38,495 nt of DNA from contig JANYGP010000108.1 of NCBI GenBank assembly GCA_025362315.1, positions 1 through 38,495 on the forward strand, read 5' to 3'. The position numbers and the translations under genes were made by a program. This DNA comes from Polaromonas sp. (GTDB lineage Bacteria; Pseudomonadota; Gammaproteobacteria; Burkholderiales; Burkholderiaceae_C). This document shows positions 9,901-18,525 of the stretch, one piece after another (positions within the stretch are counted from its first letter, which is position 1; each line of letters starts with the position of its first letter). Under the pieces are notes generated by a model, which did no database searches, was not told the origin of the DNA, and saw only the letters and a list, made by a program, of their open reading frames with translations.

Positions 9901-12900
9901 GGCACCCGGTCAAACGGCTTTGACGCCGCTAGCACGCACCGCGGGCATCGACTACATCGACCAGACGCCACAAGACGGTGCCTACAAATACGCCGTGGCC
10001 TCCGTGCGCCAGTCGAATGGCCAGGAATCGGTTTCGGGTCAAAGCGCAGCGGTTGACGTGGTGACCCGTGCCACCGCACCCGGCTCGCCGCAGAACCTCA
10101 GCCTGCAGCTCACCGGCCAGGGCATTTATGCCAGCTGGCAGCCACCACTGGCCAGTACCGTCGATTACTACAACCTCTACCGGACAACAGGCACCAGCGT
10201 CAGCACGATTGACGGCCAAGTGCCGTTGAAGACCCGCATCAAAACGCCGCAAACCTACGACACCAACCCGTCGCCGCTGCAAGGTGCCTATGTGGTGACC
10301 GCTGTGGATGCCGCGGGAAACGAGTCCGCCATTTCCAACTCGGCATATCTGAATGCTAGCTTGCTGCCGGTGCGCAATTTACGCATTGACCTGATTGGCA
10401 GTGACTTGCCGCAGATTAGCTGGCAGGCACCCAATGGCTCTGTTGCAGGCTATTTGGTTTCAGTCGGCCCGGACGCTAACAAAGTCAAGCTGACGCCCAA
10501 TCCAATTACCGCTACCACGCTGGCAGATTCGGGCTTCACCACCGGGGAGCGTCGATACAGTGTGGCGTCGGTTGATGCCAACGGGGTGGAGTTGTCTCGC
10601 AGCATCGTGCTGCCTAGTGTCAGCAGCCAGATCATTTCAGGTTTGCCCATCAAGCGTGGCGTCATGAACAAGCTGCAACTGCAGGTAAGCAACACCTCAG
10701 CGGGCGCGCTGGATGCCGTGCGGGTGGTTGTCAAGTTGCCTACCAACAAAGACTCGACCCAGTTCAAAGACCACAAGTCTGAAATCTTTGCCCTCGCGCC
10801 GAACCAGACCCGTCTGGTACCGGTTGTCGTTGGCGGCTACACCGACATGCCGGGTGCACCGACGATTCAGGTGGGTGTCGAAATAGCGCCCACCGAGAGT
10901 GAACTGGTCAAGATTGCCAGGAACCAAATTGTCGATGTGGCAGAAGGTGGCCTGATTGTTGGCATGGCGACCGAAGCTTTCACGCGCGGGGCAGTCGGCA
11001 AGCTGAAACTGACCATTGAGAACACGTCGGATGTCGAGGTGGAACTGCTGACAGCGACAGGCGATGGCGCCAACCCGTCATCGGAGTTGCGCTTCAAGAT
11101 TCTGGATGCCGACAACAATGTTTTGGCGACACAACCCTACCGCCAGCCGATTGGTGCCAATGTCATCACGCTGACCAATGGACAAACCGTTGCGCGCATC
11201 CCTGCAGGGAGCAGCTATGTCTCCGATGTGTTCAGCATCAATGTGCCCGCGACGCTGCTCAACAGCATTCGCGTCAAGCTGGAAGTCGACAAGCTGCGCT
11301 ACCGCAGCGGGCAAGACGACGAGGTCATCATCTCCGGGCGCGGGTCTGAGAAGGTGGTCTCGCTGATTGATACCGCCTACCTGGGCGAGGTGACCGATGT
11401 CAGCCCGATCAGCTCCTTTGGCGACCAGGATGTAGTGATCACAGGGCGCGCCTTGGACCGTGCCAGTCGGGCACCGTTGGCCAACACGCGCTTGAAAATG
11501 GTGCTGAACCAGCAAGGGTTTGAACGCAGCTTCCCGGTGTTGACCGACGGCGCCGGCAGCTTCAGCTATGTGTTCAAGCCAACGTTGACCGATGCGGGCC
11601 TGTACAAGGTCAGTGCGGTTCATCCGGACCTCACCGACCGTCCGGAACAAAAAGCCTTCACGATCAACCGGGTGTCGGTCGGCCCCTCGCCGTACAAGAT
11701 CGACATTCCAAAGAATTACCCGTTCAGCGTGCCGTTCACCGCGCGGGCGGGCGCTGGGACAGCTGCCACCAACCTGCGGCTGATTCTTGAGCCCGCCAGC
11801 CAGCCGACCGGTCAGCTGCCGGCAGGTGTCACGACCCAGTTGTCAGCACCGGTCACGTTGTCGGAGCGGCAGACCCTGAACGTTCCGGTTCAGTTTTCAG
11901 CCAACAACGACGCCTTGCCGTCGGGCACCTTGATTTTCAACGTGATCAGCGATGAACGGGCCAACACGCCTCTGGGGCAGGTGCGCCTGGATTACACGCT
12001 GTCGGAAGGCAAGCCGTTTGTGGTCAGCACCCCGAGTTTTGTGGAAACGGGTCTGGCCCAGGGTGGCAGCCAGATTGAATCGATCAGCATCAAGAACAAT
12101 GGTTTGCAGGAAGCGCAAAACCTTCGGTTCTCGCTGGCCAAGCCCGACGGGTCGGCGGTACCTGGCTGGGTCAACATTTCCAACCAAGCCAATGGCAGCC
12201 TAGCGGTTGGCGCCAGCCGCGCCATCGATTTGTCCTTCACGCCGCCCGCCAGCACGCCGGAAGGGGTATATGAGTTCAAGCTCAATCTGGCGGGCGACAA
12301 TGTTCCTGCTCAAGCGCTCAATGTGTATGTGAGCGTGTCGCAAAGCGGGCAGGGCAATGTGCTGTTCAAAGCGGCAGATATCTACACCGCGACCGTTGAT
12401 AAAAATGGGCGACTGATTCCCGGCCTGGCGGGCGCCACGGTCACTGTCCAGAATGAAGATGTGCCGACGATTTCACAAGAACTGGTGACCGACAGTTTTG
12501 GCGAAGCCTTGTTCCAAAACCTGCCTGCGGGACGCTACAAATTCCGGGGCAAAGCGTCCAATCACCAGGAAATTGGTGGCAGGTTGCTGATCAAGCCGGG
12601 CATCACCGCCAACCAGCCGATCTTCCTGAATTACAACCTGATCACCGTGGAGTGGCGGGTGACTGAAATCACGATTCAGGACCGTTATGAAATCACGCTG
12701 AACGCGACCTTTGAAACGGATGTGCCAGCAGCCGTGGTGGTGATGCAGCCGTCCAGCATCAACCTGCCGAAGATGAATGCGGGTGACGTGTTCTTTGGGG
12801 AATTGAAGTTGACCAACTTCGGCCTGATCCGTGCTGACAAGGTCTCGCAGCAACTGCCGGTCAGCGATGCTTATTTCCGTTACGAATTCCTGGTGGATGT

Positions 12901-13288
12901 GCCCAACAGTCTGGAAGCCAAGCAGCGGCTGACCATTCCCTACCGTGTGGTGGCGCTGCAATCCTTGGACGTCGCAGCGACCAGTGGCGCTGCATCGGGC
13001 GGTGGTTGCTACAGCTACAGCAATCGGACCTGTGTGCCTTACGACTTCACTTGCTCAAATGGAGCGATCAGCAGCGGACAGACCTGCTCAAGCTGGTTTT
13101 CAGCCAGCGGCAGCAGCTGCCCTGCCGGTACCGGTATTGGTGGCGTCACTGGCGGCAGCGCCATATTCGGCGGTCCTGGGAGTGGCGGTGGCGGCGGATT
13201 CGGTGGCGCGGGTTCCAGCACCGAAATCAAACTGCCCGGACAGAAATGTGAATTTATCCCCAAGGGTGGGGGCCTGGTTTGCAAATGA
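6923..13288 (+). CDS. Giant exported beta-helix / Ig / fibronectin III protein with Cys-rich tail
   Basis: About 2121 residues. After a signal peptide ('LAMLIAAVGPAASALAAE') come, in order: a parallel beta-helix region (about 40-240, ending in 'NWWGSTSGPQDPVANPQG'); bacterial Ig-like domains (about 343-635, 'APTVVLNNPAPGSVISQPI'); a fibronectin III domain (640-735, 'KVRLTWTRASDAGITGYNLY'); more Ig-like strands; three further FN3 domains (about 960-1225); CARDB-like domains (1247-1450); carboxypeptidase-regulatory-like folds (about 1506-1580 and 1836-1895); and a domain with 'GDVFFGELKLTNFGL'. The last 110 residues hold seven Cys and Gly runs. Starts at 6956 and 6971 are also possible. Its stop overlaps the Rhs start by ATGA, so the two are probably co-translated partners. 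I infer a secreted or surface scaffold or adhesin; no catalytic site is seen. Confidence 0.88.
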   Translation: MPFDPSPAVVRMESRLMRASAGLRAVASTAALAMLIAAVGPAASALAAELTVDVGVVVKFGSGSSLVVRDKAVFKDDSVFTSTADDSASGQLSAVGGTPTAASWRGIRVEKSSGVNGGFSATGANIRYAGQGGDAALTVRGFSPVISNVQMGTNTVGLRLLDGASPAISGSSFFKNTVGIEADGNSNPVVGSTQFIGNSSQAILNKTPATTINARGNWWGSTSGPQDPVANPQGQGDAVSTGVNYGAFLAAAPLINPSIRVANPAPYYEQRTVALELSCLNATEFRIAEGDAFSNVAFQSLPNGRLGLNYTFESEGRKSLNVQFRNASGSIGTATVANGILVDSAAPTVVLNNPAPGSVISQPITVEANATDAAGVTKVEFYIDGQLAATNTSPASGNLYSYAWNTDAVAVGVHTIRVVAYDEAARTSEQTRSVTVSRTPPLADTEGPVLSAFTNGGIGIVNGTVFRRNSAVLSVNASDRSGVARVDMLLGSQTLVTASSTGNGNYSASLDFADIPNGTTTLTVRAVDSLSNVSSASYAVSIARAAPDAPVIASPAAGLVTRNATLSVSGTSQLGSAVQLVVNSVNSGTALAVSPDGRFSGNVTLNTGNNMVQARASDANGTSGLSAAVTVNLDTAVPISPSNLTAQSQSAGKVRLTWTRASDAGITGYNLYRANTAFTDIAQAAKVNGNPLGAQSSSFDDLPPADGLWFFRVVAVNAAGTPSAPTNQAQGQADNTLPKALSIVYSPLGRVDAASGRIGQGRVNLVLTTSEALQTIPYLAIVPQGGTPIPVELTKTSDTQFAGIFLIDANTASGTANALFSARDLVGNRGADVDAGATLKIDTNGPALTGIVLNPAAPIKNNPAQTVQATLTFSKAPTAAPLLRYLLSGTARTSVVISGLTPLSPLSYQASFTLPSDAGQAGPESLSFSVQAKDNLDNISTQISAFNRFQIYQGELPPLNVPFGFTAKAQPGGKVKLAWQALDEASTYQIYRQAPGQTALTPLARTAGIDYIDQTPQDGAYKYAVASVRQSNGQESVSGQSAAVDVVTRATAPGSPQNLSLQLTGQGIYASWQPPLASTVDYYNLYRTTGTSVSTIDGQVPLKTRIKTPQTYDTNPSPLQGAYVVTAVDAAGNESAISNSAYLNASLLPVRNLRIDLIGSDLPQISWQAPNGSVAGYLVSVGPDANKVKLTPNPITATTLADSGFTTGERRYSVASVDANGVELSRSIVLPSVSSQIISGLPIKRGVMNKLQLQVSNTSAGALDAVRVVVKLPTNKDSTQFKDHKSEIFALAPNQTRLVPVVVGGYTDMPGAPTIQVGVEIAPTESELVKIARNQIVDVAEGGLIVGMATEAFTRGAVGKLKLTIENTSDVEVELLTATGDGANPSSELRFKILDADNNVLATQPYRQPIGANVITLTNGQTVARIPAGSSYVSDVFSINVPATLLNSIRVKLEVDKLRYRSGQDDEVIISGRGSEKVVSLIDTAYLGEVTDVSPISSFGDQDVVITGRALDRASRAPLANTRLKMVLNQQGFERSFPVLTDGAGSFSYVFKPTLTDAGLYKVSAVHPDLTDRPEQKAFTINRVSVGPSPYKIDIPKNYPFSVPFTARAGAGTAATNLRLILEPASQPTGQLPAGVTTQLSAPVTLSERQTLNVPVQFSANNDALPSGTLIFNVISDERANTPLGQVRLDYTLSEGKPFVVSTPSFVETGLAQGGSQIESISIKNNGLQEAQNLRFSLAKPDGSAVPGWVNISNQANGSLAVGASRAIDLSFTPPASTPEGVYEFKLNLAGDNVPAQALNVYVSVSQSGQGNVLFKAADIYTATVDKNGRLIPGLAGATVTVQNEDVPTISQELVTDSFGEALFQNLPAGRYKFRGKASNHQEIGGRLLIKPGITANQPIFLNYNLITVEWRVTEITIQDRYEITLNATFETDVPAAVVVMQPSSINLPKMNAGDVFFGELKLTNFGLIRADKVSQQLPVSDAYFRYEFLVDVPNSLEAKQRLTIPYRVVALQSLDVAATSGAASGGGCYSYSNRTCVPYDFTCSNGAISSGQTCSSWFSASGSSCPAGTGIGGVTGGSAIFGGPGSGGGGGFGGAGSSTEIKLPGQKCEFIPKGGGLVCK

Positions 13289-16200
13289 AATTAAACATGA
13301 CAACTTGCAGGCCTGCTTTGACAATTTTAAAAACTTTTTTGAATCGACTCCTGCACATGTCAACTGTTTGCCTCTCGCGATGGCTGGCCTGTGTGGCTCT
13401 GTATGGGATTTGCCTGAGCGCCACGGCGCAGACTCAGGAATCTCGCAATGGCCTGATCGTTGCTGTTCCCAACGGCTACGCCAACATTTTGCGAGAAGAC
13501 TTGTCGGTCCAAAGCGCCATTGGCAGTGTGGCCTGGACCCGGCGGTGGGATGGCCAAGAATGGAAGTTTAATTCGCAGTGGGAAAGTCTGTCACAGTCCT
13601 GGAATAATTTGACCGGCAGTCAGACAGCTGACACCACTGCCAGCAGTTTTTCAAGCGGCAGCGGTGCGTCAGCAGGAACCCAACCCTTGTCCACCAGCAA
13701 CAGTGGCGGCGCAGCCAGCGGTTGCTGGGTGTGGGTGGATGAGAACTGGAAACCTTCCAGCGGGACAACCTTAATTGGCGGTGCTACCCAATCAGCTGTC
13801 ATGGACCCTGCGCGGATGACGCCGTTCAACCGACTGATGGGTGAGTCCACCGTCAATTACCCCCCACCGCAGCTGGTCAGTGTGGATTACGCCAAGTTGT
13901 GCGCCGGCAGTGGTGGCGCCTTGAGCAGCAGCGGTCAGGTCGATACCGAAGGCATCCGGCGATCCAATGAGCTGTACCTGGGCGATAACGGACGCTATGC
14001 GTTTGACAACCGGTCTGTACTGGAAAAGCGCAGCGTTCGTCAGTTGCCGTCCGCCAATGCTGCGGCACTTGCTGCAGCGATGGCCACGGGTCAACTGAAC
14101 CTGGCACCTCTGACCAACCCCAAAGGGTTCCGCTGGATCGACAAGGGCGGCGATTACATCGATTACAACACGCAAGGCCAGGCAGTTGCCTACGGTGACC
14201 GCAACGACAACGTCATCTGGATGTTGCGTGACACCGAAGGACTGGTTCGCGGTGTGATTGACGGCAATGGCCGAGTACTGTTCAGTCTGACTTACACCGG
14301 TCTGCTGGTGACGGAAATCAAGGATTTCCCCATCAATGGTCTGAGCGCAGATTTGCCAGCCCGCAGTGTGAAGTATGCCTACGACGCGAATAACCGCCTG
14401 ATTCAAGTCACTGACGCTCGCGGCGGTGTTGTCAAGTACGACTATGACGGCGCCAACCTGATCACGAAAATCACCGACCCCAAAACACAAACCGAACAGC
14501 TGACCTACACCGGCAACACGGTCAACAAGCACGTGGCACCCGACGGCGGCGTGACCAATTACTTTTTTGAATACGACGCCACCAACAAACAGTTCGGCAG
14601 CAAGATCACCGGTCCCGAAACCGGTGCCGGCCGGCGCTCGGAAGATCTGACACACAACCGCGTTGGCAAGCTGATACGGCGGACGGTCAACGGCCGCATT
14701 GAGTTAGAAGTGCGTTACGACACCGGCGCACGGGCGCAAATTGAAACCGGTTCACGGGGCTTTGCAACCCGGTATGTCAGAAATGAATTCGATCAGCTTA
14801 CTGAGACGGCGCATCCTGACAACACCGCGCGCAAAGCCAGCTATTCCACCGCGCACCTGCAAATGACAGAAGAAACCGATGAAGCCGGTTTCAAGACGCA
14901 GTATCAGCATGACAATGTGGGCAACTTGCTGAAAACCGTTCAGGCTGTGGGTACGCCCGATGAGCGCACCACGGAGTACCAGCGCAATGCCAAAGGATTT
15001 CCGTTAAAGATTACCCGTAAGGGCCGCACAGAGGTCAACGGCAGCATCACGCCAGATGCCGTGATGCAACTGGAATACGACGCCCAGGGCGAAATTAGCA
15101 AAGTTACCGACCCAGAAGGACATGCGCGCCTGTACACCTACAACCGGCTGGGGCAGCTGGTTCGGTTTGTGGACACCAAAGGCAAAGCGACGTCGATGAC
15201 CTATGACGCCGATGGCAACCGGCTCACCGAAACCGACCCGCTCAACCAGGTTAGTACCTACACCTACGACGCGAATGCCAACCAGGCCAGCGTCACCGAC
15301 GCCCGGGGCAAGGTGTACCGCTTCGACTACGACGCCAAAGACCGGCTGGTCAAACGCTCTGACCCATTGAGCGGTGAATATGTCAGCAGCTACAACGCCT
15401 ACGATCAAACTACCAGCGTGCTAGACGCCAGTGGCAAGGGCATGCGGATGGAGTACGACGCGCTGGTGCGACTGGTCAAGTCGGTGGATACCAAGGCTCA
15501 GGTCTATGAGATGGGTTACCTGGAAGCTGATGGCCAAGACAAGAATTACAAACGTCCGAGCACGGTTCGCTATCCGACGATGAGCCGGGTGATGCGCTAC
15601 AACGAGCGCGACCGCTTGACCTTGCAAAGCAGCATCGCGGGAACCGAGACCCGCGTCGAAAGTTTTACCTATGACGGCCTGAGCCGCCGCAAAACCTACA
15701 CCGACCCCAACGGCAAGACCAAATACTATGTCTACAACCCGCACGGGGAAGTGGTCGAAGTCAAAGACCCGTTGGGCAACACGATGCGCATGCAGCGTGA
15801 TACCCGCGGCAACGTCATTCAGGTCACCGACCCGAACAGTCGGACCTACGGCATGCGCTATGACCGGCGCAACCTGCTGGTCGGCAGCACCGATCCGCTG
15901 ATCGCCAGTACCACGTACAGCTTTGACAGCAACGGCTGGCTCAGCCAGATCAACCAGGCCAACGGCCAGCAAGTCAAATACACCTATGACGACATTGGAC
16001 GCATTGCTCAACAGCAAGAATTCAACGCGCAAAGCGCTCTGCAAAAGACTACCAACTACAGCTATGACGCCAGCGGCAATCTGTTGACCTGGAACGACGG
16101 GCAATATTCAGCCACCCGCACCTATGACGACAACGACCGCCTGAGCAGTGAGACAGTTAGCTACTCAGCGGCAGCGGGCAATGCCAGCGGCTTTGGCCTA

Positions 16201-17967
16201 TCGCACGCCTATACCTACTACGGCAACGGCCAAATCAAAACCTACACCGGGCCCGACGGCCAGACCATCGGTTACCAGTACGATGGCGCCGCCCAGCTGG
16301 AACAAGTCAGCATTCCCGGCGAAGGCAACATTGCCACAACAGAATGGCAGTGGTTTCAGCCCAAAAAAGTACTTCTGCCCGGCGGCAGCGAGCAGCGCAT
16401 GGAGTACGACGGCTACCAAAGCCTGACGCGCCTGAAAGTCGTCAATCCGGCCCAGGCAACCCTGTTCGAGCTGCAAAACCAGTACGGCAAACTGGCCGAG
16501 GTCAAGCAGGCCACCACGGACGGAAACGCTTTAAGTTACGCCTATGACGACGCAGGTCGCCTGACCCAGGTCAGTGGCAGTGCGCTGTCGGGTCGCAGCG
16601 AATCCTTTGGCCTGGATGCTGGCAACAACCGCATTAGCCACAACAAGACCGGCTCAGCCCTCTGGCAATACGACAACGCCAATCAATTGACGCAGCGCCC
16701 GGCACCGGGCGGCAACGGCACGGTCAATTACCAGTACGACGCTTCTGGCAACCAGACCGTCAAAACCCTCAGCGCCTTGGCCGAGCCTTTTCGCACCACC
16801 AGATTCAGCTACGACGCCTTGAATCGCCTGAGCCAAGTACTAGACGGCGCAGGCCAGCTAATCGCCAGCTACAGCTACGATCCTTTTGACCGACGCCTGC
16901 GCAAGACGCTGGGCAATTCTGCCACCTTGTTCACGACTCTGGGTTCTTCCGGTCAGGCTGCCGGTCAGGTAACCAGCTATTTGCACACCGACTGGGGCAT
17001 TCTGGCCGAGGCCAACAGCACTGGCCAGATTCAAGTCAGCTATGGCTATAACCCTCAACGAGACAATGGTGTAGCGCCCATGTATGCCCGCGTGCCAGCC
17101 AAGGACAGCGCTGGCAATCCAACCGGCGATTACCGCTACACCTACTACCACAACGACCACCTGGGCACACCCCAGCGCCTGACCGATAAGGCAGGCAACC
17201 TGCTGTGGTCGGCCCAGTACGACGCCTACGGCAAAGCCCAAATGCAGACCACCGCCAGCGTCCAGCTGGCAACCATCAACCCATTGCGCCAGCCGGGCCA
17301 ATATCTGGATCTTGAGACAGGTCTGCATTACAACGACAGGCGGTATTACGAAGCAGACACTGGTCGTTACGCCAGCCGCGACCCGATTGGCTTTGAGGGA
17401 GGCATCAATTTGTACACGTATGCTGAAGGAAATCCAATTAACAGGGTCGATCCAAATGGCGAGGTACCCGTTTGGATTCTTGCTGGTGGAGCAATTGGTG
17501 GAGCTGTCGGCGCATATCAAAAGGCATTAGATCCATGTGCATCTAAAACAGATATTTTTCTCGCGGGTCTAGGTGGTGCCATTGCTGGTGCACTCAGTGC
17601 TGCGATACCGACTGGAAGTGCCTCCAAATTTGCTAGTGGCTTTATTAGTGGGGCTGTTGTAAAAAGTGCTGCTGGCAGTTACGGACTTAATCAAGTTTCA
17701 AATGTTATTTCTAATGCAGGGTTTTCTGGTGTAGCAGCAAATCATAACGCAGCTGTAACTTCTGCAATGTTCGGCGGATTTTTTGGTGCTGTAGGAAACA
17801 TAAGCGGGTTGGGCTCTGCGTTACTTAAAATTCGTAGCAAGTACCCCAATAAGGCTGTCCAAACAGGCGACCGTATAAGTACAGCAGTTGGGGTTTTAGG
17901 GGGCACACTTGATTCAGCAGCACAATTTGCCGCTTCAACGAGCGCTGTATGCGAATGTAAAAGATGA
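13285..17967 (+). CDS. Sec-exported Rhs/YD-repeat protein with variable C-terminal tip
   Basis: A 1560-residue Rhs-family protein. YD repeats ('YDANNRLIQVTDARGGV', 'YTYDANANQASVTDARGKV') fill roughly residues 350-1230 and would form the hollow beta-barrel shell. The Rhs core follows ('YYHNDHLGTPQRLTDKAGNL', then 'GRYASRDPIGFEGGINLYTY' and 'NPINRVDPNG', about 1285-1390), where self-cleavage releases the tip in known family members. The last 170 residues are a distinct tip, rich in Gly/Ala and hydrophobic ('AGGAIGGAVGAY', 'FLAGLGGAIAGALSAAI') and ending 'VCECKR'. Unlike T6SS Rhs proteins it has an N-terminal Sec signal ('LACVALYGICLSATAQTQ') and no PAAR domain. The start overlaps the giant protein's stop; ATG 13357 is an alternative. 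The stop overlaps the small membrane gene by ATGA. Rhs identity is certain; toxin activity is inferred. Confidence 0.92.
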   Translation: MKLNMTTCRPALTILKTFLNRLLHMSTVCLSRWLACVALYGICLSATAQTQESRNGLIVAVPNGYANILREDLSVQSAIGSVAWTRRWDGQEWKFNSQWESLSQSWNNLTGSQTADTTASSFSSGSGASAGTQPLSTSNSGGAASGCWVWVDENWKPSSGTTLIGGATQSAVMDPARMTPFNRLMGESTVNYPPPQLVSVDYAKLCAGSGGALSSSGQVDTEGIRRSNELYLGDNGRYAFDNRSVLEKRSVRQLPSANAAALAAAMATGQLNLAPLTNPKGFRWIDKGGDYIDYNTQGQAVAYGDRNDNVIWMLRDTEGLVRGVIDGNGRVLFSLTYTGLLVTEIKDFPINGLSADLPARSVKYAYDANNRLIQVTDARGGVVKYDYDGANLITKITDPKTQTEQLTYTGNTVNKHVAPDGGVTNYFFEYDATNKQFGSKITGPETGAGRRSEDLTHNRVGKLIRRTVNGRIELEVRYDTGARAQIETGSRGFATRYVRNEFDQLTETAHPDNTARKASYSTAHLQMTEETDEAGFKTQYQHDNVGNLLKTVQAVGTPDERTTEYQRNAKGFPLKITRKGRTEVNGSITPDAVMQLEYDAQGEISKVTDPEGHARLYTYNRLGQLVRFVDTKGKATSMTYDADGNRLTETDPLNQVSTYTYDANANQASVTDARGKVYRFDYDAKDRLVKRSDPLSGEYVSSYNAYDQTTSVLDASGKGMRMEYDALVRLVKSVDTKAQVYEMGYLEADGQDKNYKRPSTVRYPTMSRVMRYNERDRLTLQSSIAGTETRVESFTYDGLSRRKTYTDPNGKTKYYVYNPHGEVVEVKDPLGNTMRMQRDTRGNVIQVTDPNSRTYGMRYDRRNLLVGSTDPLIASTTYSFDSNGWLSQINQANGQQVKYTYDDIGRIAQQQEFNAQSALQKTTNYSYDASGNLLTWNDGQYSATRTYDDNDRLSSETVSYSAAAGNASGFGLSHAYTYYGNGQIKTYTGPDGQTIGYQYDGAAQLEQVSIPGEGNIATTEWQWFQPKKVLLPGGSEQRMEYDGYQSLTRLKVVNPAQATLFELQNQYGKLAEVKQATTDGNALSYAYDDAGRLTQVSGSALSGRSESFGLDAGNNRISHNKTGSALWQYDNANQLTQRPAPGGNGTVNYQYDASGNQTVKTLSALAEPFRTTRFSYDALNRLSQVLDGAGQLIASYSYDPFDRRLRKTLGNSATLFTTLGSSGQAAGQVTSYLHTDWGILAEANSTGQIQVSYGYNPQRDNGVAPMYARVPAKDSAGNPTGDYRYTYYHNDHLGTPQRLTDKAGNLLWSAQYDAYGKAQMQTTASVQLATINPLRQPGQYLDLETGLHYNDRRYYEADTGRYASRDPIGFEGGINLYTYAEGNPINRVDPNGEVPVWILAGGAIGGAVGAYQKALDPCASKTDIFLAGLGGAIAGALSAAIPTGSASKFASGFISGAVVKSAAGSYGLNQVSNVISNAGFSGVAANHNAAVTSAMFGGFFGAVGNISGLGSALLKIRSKYPNKAVQTGDRISTAVGVLGGTLDSAAQFAASTSAVCECKR

Positions 17968-18428
17968 CAAATACTTTGCATTTGGCAGCTTGGTTTTGTT
18001 ATTTTTTAACAACGGCTAGTGCTGGTTGGATTATTTGCGAGCGTTCTAGTGACTGGGAAACTGAGCGGTGGGGTAATTCGATAAGAGCTATGTTATTGAT
18101 TTTTTCAGCAATTGGATTGATTTGTTTTTGGATTTTTCTAGGTAATTACTTATTAAATGTCGACAGGATGCCACGAAAAGATGCTTATATTATTGCTTTA
18201 GCTTCTGGCATCATTTGTGGACCGATTGGATATTGGATTTATCGTAAATTCATTTCCCCTCGGAAGTCCTCAAATAAATTTTATGACAATAAAGGGACAT
18301 CTAACCTATCTGAACCTTTCACGGATGGAAAACTGAAACTTCGTGATTGGCTCGTTGGAGACTTAAGAACAATTTTGAAGGATAGAAATACGAGGCGTGA
18401 AAAAAGAAAATCTAAAAAGTTGCCGTGA
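17964..18428 (+). CDS. Small three-TM membrane protein, candidate immunity to the Rhs tip
   Basis: A 154-residue protein with no family I recognise. Three hydrophobic helices are visible: about 5-25 ('LAAWFCYFLTTASAGWI'), 41-65 ('AMLLIFSAIGLICFWIFLG') and 72-95 ('AYIIALASGIICGPIGYWIY'). They are followed by a basic, Lys/Arg-rich cytoplasmic-type tail ending 'KRKSKKLP'. Its ATG overlaps the TGA of the Rhs gene, so translation is coupled. Both this gene and the Rhs tip are clearly more AT-rich than the genes around them, as is usual for exchanged toxin-immunity cassettes. An inner-membrane immunity protein would suit a membrane-acting tip. The role rests on position and topology only; it could be an unrelated membrane protein. 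Confidence 0.75.
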   Translation: MTNTLHLAAWFCYFLTTASAGWIICERSSDWETERWGNSIRAMLLIFSAIGLICFWIFLGNYLLNVDRMPRKDAYIIALASGIICGPIGYWIYRKFISPRKSSNKFYDNKGTSNLSEPFTDGKLKLRDWLVGDLRTILKDRNTRREKRKSKKLP

Positions 18429-18525
18429 TATTCAGGTTGAAAATATAAATGACTCTGTATATAGCAATCTTAATGTATGTCGATATATAAACCTACTTAT
18501 TTAGACTAATATACCATTTCAAGTA
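18429..18525 (+). promoter_or_regulatory. AT-rich gap with a possible promoter
   Basis: This 97-base AT-rich gap follows the candidate immunity gene. TTGAAA at 18437-18442 and TATAGC at 18460-18465 are 17 bases apart, a plausible sigma70-like pair for the downstream glutaredoxin-like gene. No hairpin followed by a T run was found. It may be where the exchanged tip/immunity cassette ends. Confidence 0.3.

Noticed and set aside
13792..16104. Long minus-strand open frames of 287 and 227 codons within the Rhs gene
   Set aside because: They mirror the repetitive YD-repeat coding strand, have no start context or family motif, and are explained as shadows of a highly repetitive, GC-rich gene.
13285..17967. 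T6SS-delivered Rhs effector
   Set aside because: There is a Sec signal peptide, no PAAR domain at the N-terminus, and no VgrG, EagR or T6SS genes in the window.
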